From NCBI GenBank assembly GCA_945938205.1, contig CAMEUL010000082.1, forward strand, positions 1 to 6,995: 6,995 nucleotides of DNA. The letters are read 5' to 3'. This stretch comes from an uncultured Traorella sp. (GTDB lineage: Bacteria; Bacillota_I; Bacilli_A; Erysipelotrichales; Erysipelotrichaceae). The position numbers were made by a program, and so were the translations under genes. The notes beneath the pieces are model-generated. The model did no database searches. It was not told the origin of the DNA and worked only from the letters and a program-made list of their open reading frames with translations. Position 1 is the first letter of the stretch, and each line of letters opens with the position of its first letter. Shown here piece by piece: positions 1-5,867 of this stretch.

Positions 1-848
1 GTATGTGTGTTTGCAATCTGAGCAGCAGGTTGAGAAGATATTTTCTGCATCCAATCAACAAAAGGAAAAAACTGAATAAAAATCATGAAAAGGATTGTTC
101 CAATCAAATTGAAAGCCAAATGAATGATTGTCGTTCTTTTCGCATTTCGGTTTGCATTCAAAGATGCCAGTACTGCAGTAATACAAGTGCCTATGTTTTG
201 TCCAAAAATGATGTATATAGATTGATTAAGCTGAATCAAACCACTCTTAGCTAATGCCTGTAGAATACCAACAGATGCACTTGAGGATTGGATCAGTGCA
301 GTAAATAAAGCTCCTACAAGAACAGCTATAAAAGGATGGGTAATGCTTGTTATCATTTGAATAAAGACTTCTGATTCTCTTAATGGAATCATAGCAGAAC
401 TCATCATATTCATACCAATAAACAGAATGCCAAATCCAGCTAACACTTCACCATAGCTGTTGACTTTTTTGATGCTGATAAATGTAGTCATGACAACTCC
501 AAGAATAGCAAATATAGGTGCAAATTCCCCTGCATTTAAAGTAATCAGCTGCCCTGTAACTGTTGTGCCAATATTCGCTCCCATAATAATCCAAACAGCC
601 TGTTGGAGCGTCATAAGACCTGAATTGACAAAACCTACGACCATAACTGTAGTAGCAGAGGATGACTGAATGACCGCTGTAATTCCAGCACCTACAAGAA
701 TACCTAAAAAGCGATTGCTAGTGAGCTTTTCAAGAATGCTTTTCATTCTATCACCTGCTGCTTCACTTAACCCGATACTCATTCGATGCATACCAAACAG
801 AAATAAGGCAAGACCACCTAATAAAGTTAAAATGTTTTCAATTTCCAT
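1..848 (-). CDS. Na+/phosphate cotransporter family protein (NptA/YjbB-like), C-terminus off the window
   Basis: The frame is open from an ATG at 848 to the window edge, giving 282 residues and no stop, so the 3' part is missing. The protein is very hydrophobic and carries the two inverted halves typical of the Na_Pi_cotrans family: QSSSA at residues 61-65 and again at 187-191, each followed by a matching loop, GANIGTTVT (90-97) and GQNIGTCIT (216-223). In this family these QSSS repeats form the substrate and sodium site, and the protein imports or exports inorganic phosphate across the cytoplasmic membrane. Bacterial members often have a C-terminal PhoU-like helical domain; whether this one does lies outside the window. 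The start is set by GGAGG at 854-858, 5 bases upstream. An in-frame ATG four codons earlier (858-860) overlaps that site and is unlikely. The upstream TTTACA-like repeats suggest phosphate-starvation control. The family call is firm; transport direction is not known. Confidence 0.9.
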   Translation of the reverse strand, partial: MEIENILTLLGGLALFLFGMHRMSIGLSEAAGDRMKSILEKLTSNRFLGILVGAGITAVIQSSSATTVMVVGFVNSGLMTLQQAVWIIMGANIGTTVTGQLITLNAGEFAPIFAILGVVMTTFISIKKVNSYGEVLAGFGILFIGMNMMSSAMIPLRESEVFIQMITSITHPFIAVLVGALFTALIQSSSASVGILQALAKSGLIQLNQSIYIIFGQNIGTCITAVLASLNANRNAKRTTIIHLAFNLIGTILFMIFIQFFPFVDWMQKISSQPAAQIANTH

Positions 849-884
849 AAGATCCTCCATCCTTTTTGAATATAGCATGTCTTT

Positions 885-951
885 TTTAAATTAAAGTAAA
901 TGCAATGTAAAGATCAGGTAAATTATGTAAAGTTTCTCAAAATCATGTCAA
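885..951 (-). promoter_or_regulatory. Tandem TTTACA-like hexamers resembling PhoP (PHO) boxes
   Basis: Reading the minus strand, related hexamers occur at 951-946 (TTGACA), 940-935 (TTGAGA), 931-926 (TTTACA), 922-917 (TTTACC), 911-906 (TTTACA), 900-895 (TTTACT) and 890-885 (TTTAAA). Start-to-start steps are 11, 9, 9, 11, 11 and 10 bases. The known Bacillus PhoP site is TT(A/C/T)A(C/T)A repeated about every 11 bp on one strand. The position directly upstream of a phosphate transporter gene fits. The region is AT-rich, so some matches may be chance, and TTGACA may simply be a -35 element. Confidence 0.5.
922..951 (-). promoter_or_regulatory. Candidate sigma-A promoter for the phosphate transporter gene
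   Basis: On the minus strand TTGACA (951-946) is followed after 18 bases by CATAAT (927-922), about 74 bases from the start codon. An alternative -10, TATATT at 874-869, lies closer to the gene. It would put the TTTACA-like repeats at about -60 to -22, where PhoP usually activates, but would leave a leader of only about 14 bases. The sequence alone does not choose between them. Confidence 0.45.
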
Positions 952-973
952 AGATCATAGTATTTTGTGTTAG

Positions 974-1002
974 AAAAAACTCATAGCGAAAACTATGAGT
1001 TA
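974..1002 (-). terminator. Rho-independent terminator of the oxidoreductase gene
   Basis: A perfect 9-bp stem (978-986 with 993-1001, AACTCATAG/CTATGAGTT) encloses a 6-base loop and is followed on the minus strand by a run of Ts at 979-974. The oxidoreductase stop codon (1002-1000) lies at the base of the ascending arm, so translation ends at the terminator itself. The hairpin separates this gene from the phosphate transporter gene downstream. Confidence 0.8.
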
Positions 1003-1992
1003 TAATTTTGATATTTCAAATGTAAAATCATTAGAAGGATTTTGAAACAACTGATTCATTTTCTCAGTAACACGAACAGATAAAAGTGTTTTTTCTTTGG
1101 TCATGATTGGGCTTATAAAACATTGATTCAACAGGCATTCATTAACATGATTCACTTCATAAACAAACTCGCATGGACAAGGATATTCAATAATCTGTTC
1201 ATTTCCTTCAACCACAATTTTCATTTTTCTGGCTTTCCAGTAATTTTCTACTTCAATATAACCTTTTGTTCCATAAATCACGGCTTCATTTTTGGTTTTC
1301 ACATTCATAGTGATATTACTTGCGCCAACAATGTTTTGATTAATGACAAACTGAAACTGGCAGGATTCCGGAATTCCAGTAACAGCTTTGACACAAATAC
1401 CTTCATATTGAAGAGTTTTCACATCAAATAGATGAAGAAGATATTCTACGGTATAGGCATTACTGCCAAATAAGGCACCTCCGCCACACTCTTTTGAATA
1501 CATCCAATGATCAAAAGTATAATTTCCAGGAAAAGAAGCATGCATCGAAATATAGCGTATATTCCCAAGGACATTTTGTTCAATCAATTCTTTAATCTTA
1601 TTAGTAATTGGAAGAAAGACAGCTTTTTGGGCTTCCATAATGAATTTATTCTTTTCTTGAGCTAATGTAAAAAGTTCCTCTGCTTCGACAAGCGATAACG
1701 TAAAAGGTTTCTCCAACAAAACATGCTTATTGGCCAGTAATGCTTTTTTTGCGTACTCATAATGCAAATAGTTAGGTGTTGGTATATAGACAATGTCGAT
1801 ATCTTTATCCTGTAACAATTCTTCATATGATCCATAAGCATTCAAAATATCTAATTCTTTTGCCATTTGTTCAGCTTTTTTCAAACTTCTTGAGCATATT
1901 GCATGAACAACTCCATGATCACTGTCCTTTACTCCCTGAACAAATCTTGGAACAATGGTTGCTGTGGAAACAATGCCATATCTAATTTTCAT
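1000..1992 (-). CDS. Gfo/Idh/MocA family NAD(P)-dependent oxidoreductase
   Basis: The 330-residue length is normal for this family of cytoplasmic dehydrogenases, which oxidise or reduce sugars, inositols and trans-dihydrodiols using NAD(P). The N-terminal Rossmann fold begins at residue 3. The usual GxxGxG is here G6-I-V-S-T-A11, a variant I associate with dihydrodiol-dehydrogenase-like members. PTPNYLH (71-77) and LLEKPF (92-97) follow; the EKP lysine, Lys95, is the conserved active-site lysine. The C-terminal alpha/beta substrate domain starts near residue 125 and has GGGAL (170-174). The next residues are G-S-N-A-Y, whereas many relatives have D-x-G-x-Y/H, so an otherwise conserved acidic residue is absent. 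Start: ATG with AAGGTGAT about 7 bases upstream. It forms its own unit, with a promoter at 2031-2058 and a terminator at its stop. No neighbouring sugar operon indicates the substrate, so only the family can be named. Confidence 0.88.
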   Translation of the reverse strand: MKIRYGIVSTATIVPRFVQGVKDSDHGVVHAICSRSLKKAEQMAKELDILNAYGSYEELLQDKDIDIVYIPTPNYLHYEYAKKALLANKHVLLEKPFTLSLVEAEELFTLAQEKNKFIMEAQKAVFLPITNKIKELIEQNVLGNIRYISMHASFPGNYTFDHWMYSKECGGGALFGSNAYTVEYLLHLFDVKTLQYEGICVKAVTGIPESCQFQFVINQNIVGASNITMNVKTKNEAVIYGTKGYIEVENYWKARKMKIVVEGNEQIIEYPCPCEFVYEVNHVNECLLNQCFISPIMTKEKTLLSVRVTEKMNQLFQNPSNDFTFEISKL

Positions 1993-2008
1993 AGAATCAC
2001 CTTTTCCT

Positions 2009-2090
2009 TTGGATCTTTCATCCTATTTTTATTTTATCACAACTCATACGAATAGCAATCAAACTTGATTCATAAGCGTTGGATCATTCA
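2009..2090. repeat. 12-bp direct repeat flanking the oxidoreductase promoter
   Basis: TTGGATCTTTCA (2009-2020) and TTGGATCATTCA (2079-2090) agree at 11 of 12 positions and lie 70 bp apart. One copy sits just downstream of the predicted transcript start, the other about 20 bp upstream of the -35. The placement would suit a pair of operator half-sites, but no regulator gene is visible and the function is inferred. Confidence 0.4.
2031..2058 (-). promoter_or_regulatory. Extended -10 promoter of the oxidoreductase gene
   Basis: On the minus strand TTGCTA (2058-2053) is followed after 16 bases by TAAAAT (2036-2031), preceded by TGA to make the extended -10 TGATAAAAT. The predicted transcript start is near 2024, about 30 bases before the start codon. 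A direct repeat flanks this promoter (see the repeat at 2009-2090). Confidence 0.5.
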
Positions 2091-2095
2091 TTATG

Positions 2096-2120
2096 AAAAA
2101 ATGCTTGATAATCTCAAGCA
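2096..2120 (-). terminator. Rho-independent terminator of the lipoprotein gene
   Basis: A perfect 7-bp stem, TGCTTGA (2102-2108) with TCAAGCA (2114-2120), has a 5-base loop and is followed on the minus strand by six Ts (2101-2096). It starts 8 bases after the stop codon of the metallophosphoesterase gene. Confidence 0.8.
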
Positions 2121-2128
2121 CTTTTACA

Positions 2129-3349
2129 TTATTTTTCTATACTTATTTTTAGATGATTTTGTTCCTGATCATTTTCTAGCATGGTTTGAAGATATTTCCA
2201 GTAATGAGCACTTTCATCATTTTTTATGATCTGATATCCTTCACTAGCTAATATTTCATCTTTTACTTCATCCATGGTACCAGCGAAATAATGACGATTT
2301 GCCAACACCAGCATTTCAAGCACTTTCTTTTTTTCATCCTCTTTATAATTTACGTTTTCTTCAAATCGATTATAGGTCACTGTATCAAAATAATCGGCAC
2401 TATTTACAGAAATATTTAATGATTCATTATCATATGTGATTGAATCTTTCGATATTTCAATCAGACCATATTGCAATGGATTATCCAACAATGAAGTCGT
2501 CACAACATCAAAAATTTCATCGATTTGTTTGATACTTTGCAGATGAATGTGCCCGCTTAATACTAGAGGAACATTGTATTCCTTAAATAAAGCAGCAATT
2601 TTTTCATTTTCATTAATTGTATAATTTGCATAGTTATTTGAATTATGAATGGCAAGATTATGATGCATAGCGATAAGAGGAACACGATTTTCTTTTTGGA
2701 TATTTTTTAATTCATTTTCTGTCCATGCATAAGTGTTTTCAGTAAGTCTGCCACTGGAATTTAAAATCGATCCTGTCATCTCATGTCTTGCCGTATCAAG
2801 AATTAATAGTGAATACTGTTCATTCAAATCAATACGATAACTTAAAGAATTCTTATCTTGCGAAACAGCTAAATCATATCCTAGATCCTTATAGATGTTT
2901 AAAAAATCTTTTCCAGAAATATATTCAAGATCTATATAATCATCTTTTCCATAGCCTTTCGCAAACATATTGTCAATATCATGATTGCCATCAATTACAG
3001 CTACCTGTGTGCCATTCTTTTCCATCTGTTTCAGTTTTTCTGCAAGTTGCTCATGTGAATTTTTTTCTCCGTTATACGAAAGATCTCCTGTAAGAAGAAT
3101 CAGATCCGGTTGTATTTCTTCCATTCTTTGTGCAAAAGCATCCAAGATTTCATCGGCATATGTGACCATTTTCCCATCACCATACAGCATATATTCTTCA
3201 AACCATTCACACTCTTCATAGTTTTCTTTCGCAAAATAATGCAAATCAGACGCAACTACAATTTTAAAGTTCTCCTTAACCGAAAGCGGTGCCTTATTTT
3301 GACAGCCAACCAGAAAAATACAAATGATGATCCATAATACTTTTTTCAT
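2129..3349 (-). CDS. Metallophosphoesterase lipoprotein (calcineurin-like)
   Basis: Residues 1-16 form a lipoprotein signal: two lysines, a hydrophobic core and the lipobox LVGC with Cys16, so the protein should be anchored on the outer face of the membrane. The calcineurin-like phosphoesterase motifs follow in order: D35-x-H37, GDLS with Asp89 (88-91), GNHD (121-124), MHH (228-230) and GHIH (266-269). These are the metal ligands and catalytic residues, and all are present, so the enzyme should hydrolyse a phosphomono- or diester. Relatives are often labelled 3',5'-cyclic-nucleotide phosphodiesterase (CpdA/Icc-like), but the real substrate cannot be read here. The last hundred residues or so (from about 300) are a charged extension beyond the catalytic domain. 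Start: ATG with AAGGAG 5 bases upstream. It has its own promoter with a Fur-like box and its own terminator. The ribosome site is complementary to a segment of the upstream hairpin. Confidence 0.9.
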   Translation of the reverse strand: MKKVLWIIICIFLVGCQNKAPLSVKENFKIVVASDLHYFAKENYEECEWFEEYMLYGDGKMVTYADEILDAFAQRMEEIQPDLILLTGDLSYNGEKNSHEQLAEKLKQMEKNGTQVAVIDGNHDIDNMFAKGYGKDDYIDLEYISGKDFLNIYKDLGYDLAVSQDKNSLSYRIDLNEQYSLLILDTARHEMTGSILNSSGRLTENTYAWTENELKNIQKENRVPLIAMHHNLAIHNSNNYANYTINENEKIAALFKEYNVPLVLSGHIHLQSIKQIDEIFDVVTTSLLDNPLQYGLIEISKDSITYDNESLNISVNSADYFDTVTYNRFEENVNYKEDEKKKVLEMLVLANRHYFAGTMDEVKDEILASEGYQIIKNDESAHYWKYLQTMLENDQEQNHLKISIEK

Positions 3350-3377
3350 AATGACTCCTTATAATATTCTTTATATA

Positions 3378-3407
3378 TTTATATCATTATTTGATAATCA
3401 TTTTCAA
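3378..3407 (-). promoter_or_regulatory. Promoter of the metallophosphoesterase gene
   Basis: On the minus strand TTGAAA (3407-3402) is followed after 18 bases by TATAAA (3383-3378), preceded by TGA as an extended -10. Transcription would begin near 3371, about 20 bases before the start codon, leaving just enough leader for the AAGGAG site. The region is very AT-rich, so other -10-like strings exist. Confidence 0.5.
3392..3406. promoter_or_regulatory. Fur-like box over the metallophosphoesterase promoter
   Basis: TGATAATCATTTTCA matches the Bacillus Fur 7-1-7 consensus TGATAATNATTATCA at all but one fixed position. It overlaps the -35 hexamer and the spacer, a normal place for a repressor. 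PerR sites have a related but different consensus (TTATAATNATTATAA), which fits less well. AT-rich DNA raises the chance of an accidental match. Confidence 0.45.
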
Positions 3408-3494
3408 GATAGTATCATATTTCAAAGGATATTTTACCTGAAATACTATTAATATCATGTGTATATAAATGATCACTTTATCATACATATGAAA

Positions 3495-3536
3495 AGTGAC
3501 TCCTTAATATTTTACTAATAACATTAAGGAGTCATT
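3495..3536 (-). terminator. Long hairpin after the membrane protein gene, probable terminator
   Basis: A perfect 12-bp stem, TGACTCCTTAAT (3497-3508) with ATTAAGGAGTCA (3523-3534), extends through a G-U and an A-T pair to 3495/3536 and has a 14-base loop. On the minus strand it is followed by a short T-rich stretch (CACTTTTC). It begins about 44 bases after the membrane protein stop. The weak T run and long loop make termination likely but not certain. A second 7-bp stem (3473-3479 with 3493-3499) shares three bases with it, so the two structures compete. Confidence 0.55.
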
Positions 3537-3579
3537 ATATTTGACTATTTTCGTTTATTATTCGCTTTTCTGTTAATGA

Positions 3580-4677
3580 TCATGAAGCAGGTTCAAAATG
3601 AACATGTGTGGATGGTTTTCCATCCTCTCCTATAACAGTATAATCATAGTATCGCACACCATTATCTTTATAAATATCATCAAGTGTTATAGGTTCATTG
3701 CCAATGTAATTTCCATTTTCATCATATTGAGATGAAAAGTATTCAAAGAATTCACCCGTAGTACGTTTCCCGCCTGTCATCTGCAAAGGTTTTAAATAAT
3801 AGATGGCTTTACTCATGGAAGTAGCGCTTACCATGATAGCACGTTCACCGTAAACATCAAGTGTGACGTCTTTATCAATCATCAAGCAACTTTGACTCCA
3901 TTCGCTGTTTAAATAAATTCCAATTCCATTTAAAGCATTGCCATTTTCATTGACGGATAAACTACCCGATCCGGTTATTGTGACACTTCCTCCATAACCG
4001 GCTCCCCAAATAGTTAATTGATCCAGATGATTTTCGCCAATAAGGCGAATAGTAAAGCTATTGCCCATCAGGTTTACATCCAAAACAGAAGTTGAAAAGT
4101 TTTCAAGTGTCAGCGTGTTAGTGGTAGCATCATAGTGGGCATTTGGAATAGTTGATAGCTGGTTAGGAATAAACTCGCCGTTGTTATCAACTGTGCCGAA
4201 AGATTCCCAAGCACTACCCATTAACAAAAACTTGTATTCCGATTCCCCAGCTTCGAGTACTCGAATATATTCTTCTGAACCAAGATCGCTCCAGGCATAG
4301 TCTCCCGCAAAATCCGGTTCTAGATTTGACAGAACTGGAAATGCATCGTCTGCCTTCTCTTTAGAAACATTTTCATCTATTTCTTCATTATCCACTGTTT
4401 TTAAATCATTCCCTAGTGGATCATAATCTAACGCAGAAAAGACGAGTGAAGTCACAGCTATGACCGATATAATTGGGGCAAGCATCATTTTTTTGATCCA
4501 TCGGTGTTTTTCATTGTCATTTTCGGTTGATGTTGTCTTTATATCAGAAAACTCATCAATCATTGAATTGGAATACTCTTTTTCCATAAAGATGGTATCT
4601 TCCAGAGAATGCCATACTTCCATTGTGGCTTTTTCGTCAGAAGGAAAATGAAATTCTTCATCATGTTTATTTACCAT
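3580..4677 (-). CDS. Single-pass membrane protein with a beta-rich extracellular domain, function unknown
   Basis: The 365 residues have three parts. The first 60 or so are acidic and cytoplasmic, with no recognised fold. A membrane segment follows at about 65-83 after K/R-rich flanks (RWIKKMM). The outer part has an acidic linker and then, from about residue 175, short repeated beta-strand phrases such as YDATTNTLTLENF, FTIRLIGENHL and GSVTITGSGSLSV. This resembles uncharacterised carbohydrate-binding-domain-like (Cthe_2159-type) proteins of gut Firmicutes. That comparison is from memory; no sugar-binding residues can be named. Start: a GTG at 4686 keeps the frame open but lies 1 base from the AAAGGAGG site (4688-4695). 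The ATG at 4677, 10 bases from it, is the better start. Only 37 bases separate it from the channel gene upstream, with no terminator, so the two should form one operon. Perhaps it senses or binds something at the envelope; this is inference. Confidence 0.75.
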   Translation of the reverse strand: MVNKHDEEFHFPSDEKATMEVWHSLEDTIFMEKEYSNSMIDEFSDIKTTSTENDNEKHRWIKKMMLAPIISVIAVTSLVFSALDYDPLGNDLKTVDNEEIDENVSKEKADDAFPVLSNLEPDFAGDYAWSDLGSEEYIRVLEAGESEYKFLLMGSAWESFGTVDNNGEFIPNQLSTIPNAHYDATTNTLTLENFSTSVLDVNLMGNSFTIRLIGENHLDQLTIWGAGYGGSVTITGSGSLSVNENGNALNGIGIYLNSEWSQSCLMIDKDVTLDVYGERAIMVSATSMSKAIYYLKPLQMTGGKRTTGEFFEYFSSQYDENGNYIGNEPITLDDIYKDNGVRYYDYTVIGEDGKPSTHVHFEPAS

Positions 4678-4714
4678 AGCTGCCACACCTCCTTTCCCGA
4701 TTCAATATTTATTT

Positions 4715-5602
4715 TTAATTGGTATGTACATCCACTTGTGGGAATGGACACTCAACACCCAGTTTTCTAAAACCAAGGAGCAGGTCATGATTTAAAACAC
4801 GCACACCAGAAAATACATCTTTTTCATTTACTTCTACCAAAAAGCGTAGCACAACAGCACTATCTGCCAATGCCTGAACTCCTAAATACTGCGGAGGTTT
4901 TTTCATGATATCTGTTCGTTTTTCATAGATAGACTGCATAAGATCAGGAATTTGTTCTTCTAATTTTTCGATATCCGTTCCATAAGGAATACTGATATCA
5001 GCGATACTTCGAGATGGTTTATCAGAACGATTTAAAATATTTCTCATAGCAGAATTATTGATGATTTTTACATTATCTCCTGCATCGGTAATACTTGTTG
5101 TACGTATGCCAATATTCGATACCGTTCCACGAAAACCATCGACTTCTACGATATCACCGACATTGTACTGGTTTTCAAAAATCATGAATGCACCGGTCAC
5201 TACATCAGCGATTAAACTTTCAGCACTAAAGCCAACAATCAGTGCTACAATACCAACGCTAGCAACAATTGTAGATACATTCACACCAATGATGGCTAGT
5301 CCCCAACATAAAATGATAATTCCCGCAACATATTTTAAAAGGCTTGAAAAAATAGATAGTACTGAACGAATGCGATGACTTTTTGGTTTTGGAAGACCCA
5401 ATATCACAACTATTAAAGTTTCGATTGCAATAACGGATGCTACCATAATAATCACCTTTAATATTAGAGATGCATCAATCATAATGTTTCCCATATCCTG
5501 AAGACTGAATACGTTAGTGAAGATTCCTAGAGGAACCGCAACTGCCAAAATCACAAGACAGACAATCAGGCCTAAAAATTTCGATTTTTTCTTATTTTCC
5601 AT
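4715..5602 (-). CDS. MscS-family small-conductance mechanosensitive channel
   Basis: The 295-residue length is close to Escherichia coli MscS. Hydrophobic segments lie at about 10-29, 45-69, 85-105 and 111-142. The last is the pore-lining helix, with the small-residue pattern G-x-x-A-x-x-x-G-F-S-A and then ENQYNVGD (143-150), which leads into the beta domain (VEVDGFRGTV, 152-161). The C-terminal alpha/beta cage domain ends in CPFPQVDVH, a standard MscS ending. These channels open under membrane tension and release small solutes during osmotic downshift. Start: ATG with AGGAGG about 9 bases upstream. The gene has its own promoter at 5639-5667 and is followed 37 bases later by the membrane protein gene, probably its operon partner. 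The family is certain; gating properties cannot be read from sequence. Confidence 0.93.
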   Translation of the reverse strand: MENKKKSKFLGLIVCLVILAVAVPLGIFTNVFSLQDMGNIMIDASLILKVIIMVASVIAIETLIVVILGLPKPKSHRIRSVLSIFSSLLKYVAGIIILCWGLAIIGVNVSTIVASVGIVALIVGFSAESLIADVVTGAFMIFENQYNVGDIVEVDGFRGTVSNIGIRTTSITDAGDNVKIINNSAMRNILNRSDKPSRSIADISIPYGTDIEKLEEQIPDLMQSIYEKRTDIMKKPPQYLGVQALADSAVVLRFLVEVNEKDVFSGVRVLNHDLLLGFRKLGVECPFPQVDVHTN

Positions 5603-5638
5603 TACAAATCTCCTCCTGAAAATATTTAAAATTTGTGC

Positions 5639-5667
5639 TTAATATCAGTATTATTTATGTTTTACAA
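5639..5667 (-). promoter_or_regulatory. Promoter of the channel/membrane protein operon
   Basis: On the minus strand TTGTAA (5667-5662) is followed after 17 bases by TATTAA (5644-5639), preceded by TGA as an extended -10. The predicted start is near 5632, about 30 bases before the ATG. A second, weaker candidate is the consensus -10 TATAAT at 5707-5702, which lacks a good -35. Confidence 0.5.
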
Positions 5668-5683
5668 CTTATTTCATACTGAT
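5644..5683. repeat. 8-bp inverted repeat around the channel promoter
   Basis: ATCAGTAT (5644-5651) and ATACTGAT (5676-5683) are exact reverse complements with centres 32 bp apart, about three helical turns. One arm covers the bases just upstream of the channel -10; the other lies upstream of its -35 and directly abuts the plus-strand TTGACA at 5684. A dimeric regulator could use these as half-sites for both promoters; no regulator is seen. Confidence 0.4.
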
Positions 5684-5711
5684 TTGACACTCTTTATAAA
5701 AATTATATAAG
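5684..5711 (+). promoter_or_regulatory. Plus-strand promoter, opposite to all genes
   Basis: A perfect TTGACA (5684-5689) is followed after 16 bases by TATAAG (5706-5711). Transcription would start near 5718 and run toward the 3' end of the DUF3788-like gene, where no conventional plus-strand gene exists. It could drive the short reading frame at 5731-5808, a small RNA or an antisense transcript, or be a chance match in AT-rich DNA. Confidence 0.35.
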
Positions 5712-5730
5712 AATGTACTACTAGAAAAAG

Positions 5731-5808
5731 ATGTGTTTCCAAATGGTCAGTGACATTTCGGGAATTGCTTTATACGTAGTATCCAATTTTATGGATATGA
5801 AAACATAA
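5731..5808 (+). CDS. Possible small protein, 25 residues, unproven
   Basis: An ATG about 13 bases after the predicted start of the plus-strand promoter opens a 25-codon frame ending in TAA. The peptide begins MCFQMVSDISG and has a mildly hydrophobic middle (GIALYVV). It resembles nothing I know. Upstream there is only GAAAAAG, a poor ribosome site, and the frame is short enough to occur by chance. It is listed because a promoter, start and stop line up in a stretch with no other gene. Confidence 0.15.
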   Translation: MCFQMVSDISGIALYVVSNFMDMKT

Positions 5809-5852
5809 AAAAATCCCTTCTATATGCTTCAAATAGTCAGCACTGAAGAGAT
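5807..5852 (-). terminator. Terminator of the DUF3788-like gene
   Basis: On the minus strand ATCTCTTC (5852-5845) pairs with GAAGGGAT (5820-5813), 8 bp with one G-U, across a 24-base loop, and runs directly into seven Ts (5813-5807). It begins 15 bases after the stop codon. The loop contains a further possible short stem (CTTCA/TGAAG). On the plus strand the same hairpin is followed only by GTTTTCC, so any action in that direction would be weak. Confidence 0.55.
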
Positions 5853-5867
5853 ATCGTTTTCCGTATT

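Larger units (their letters stand above)
3348..3538. repeat. 14-bp perfect inverted repeat linking a hairpin arm to a ribosome site
   Basis: ATAATGACTCCTTA (3348-3361) and TAAGGAGTCATTAT (3525-3538) are exact reverse complements. The first copy, read on the minus strand, is the ribosome site plus the first two bases of the lipoprotein start codon. The second copy overlaps one arm of the hairpin at 3495-3536. In a transcript reading through from the membrane protein gene, the two could pair and hide the lipoprotein start. Confidence 0.6.

Noticed and set aside
3..894. Open frames on the plus strand at 3-254, 460-669 and 670-894
   Set aside because: They are antisense to the phosphate transporter frame, whose QSSSA repeats and membrane pattern are unmistakable; the plus-strand translations resemble nothing.
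2788..3337. Several plus-strand frames of 75-101 codons
   Set aside because: They overlap one another and lie opposite the metallophosphoesterase gene, whose catalytic motifs are all intact.
3348..3538. Ends of a miniature transposable element
   Set aside because: The 14-bp inverted repeat encloses a promoter and a hairpin, but no flanking target duplication is visible and the outer copy forms part of a ribosome site.
4678..4686. A GTG start three codons earlier for the membrane protein
   Set aside because: It lies one base from the AAAGGAGG site, too close for initiation; the ATG at 4677 has a 10-base spacing.
5058..5378. A 106-codon plus-strand frame
   Set aside because: It is the complement of the MscS coding region, and its composition follows from the channel's hydrophobic codons.
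5780..5797. TATCCA/TGGATA 6-bp hairpin
   Set aside because: It is short and AT-rich, with no T run on either strand and no gene end nearby.
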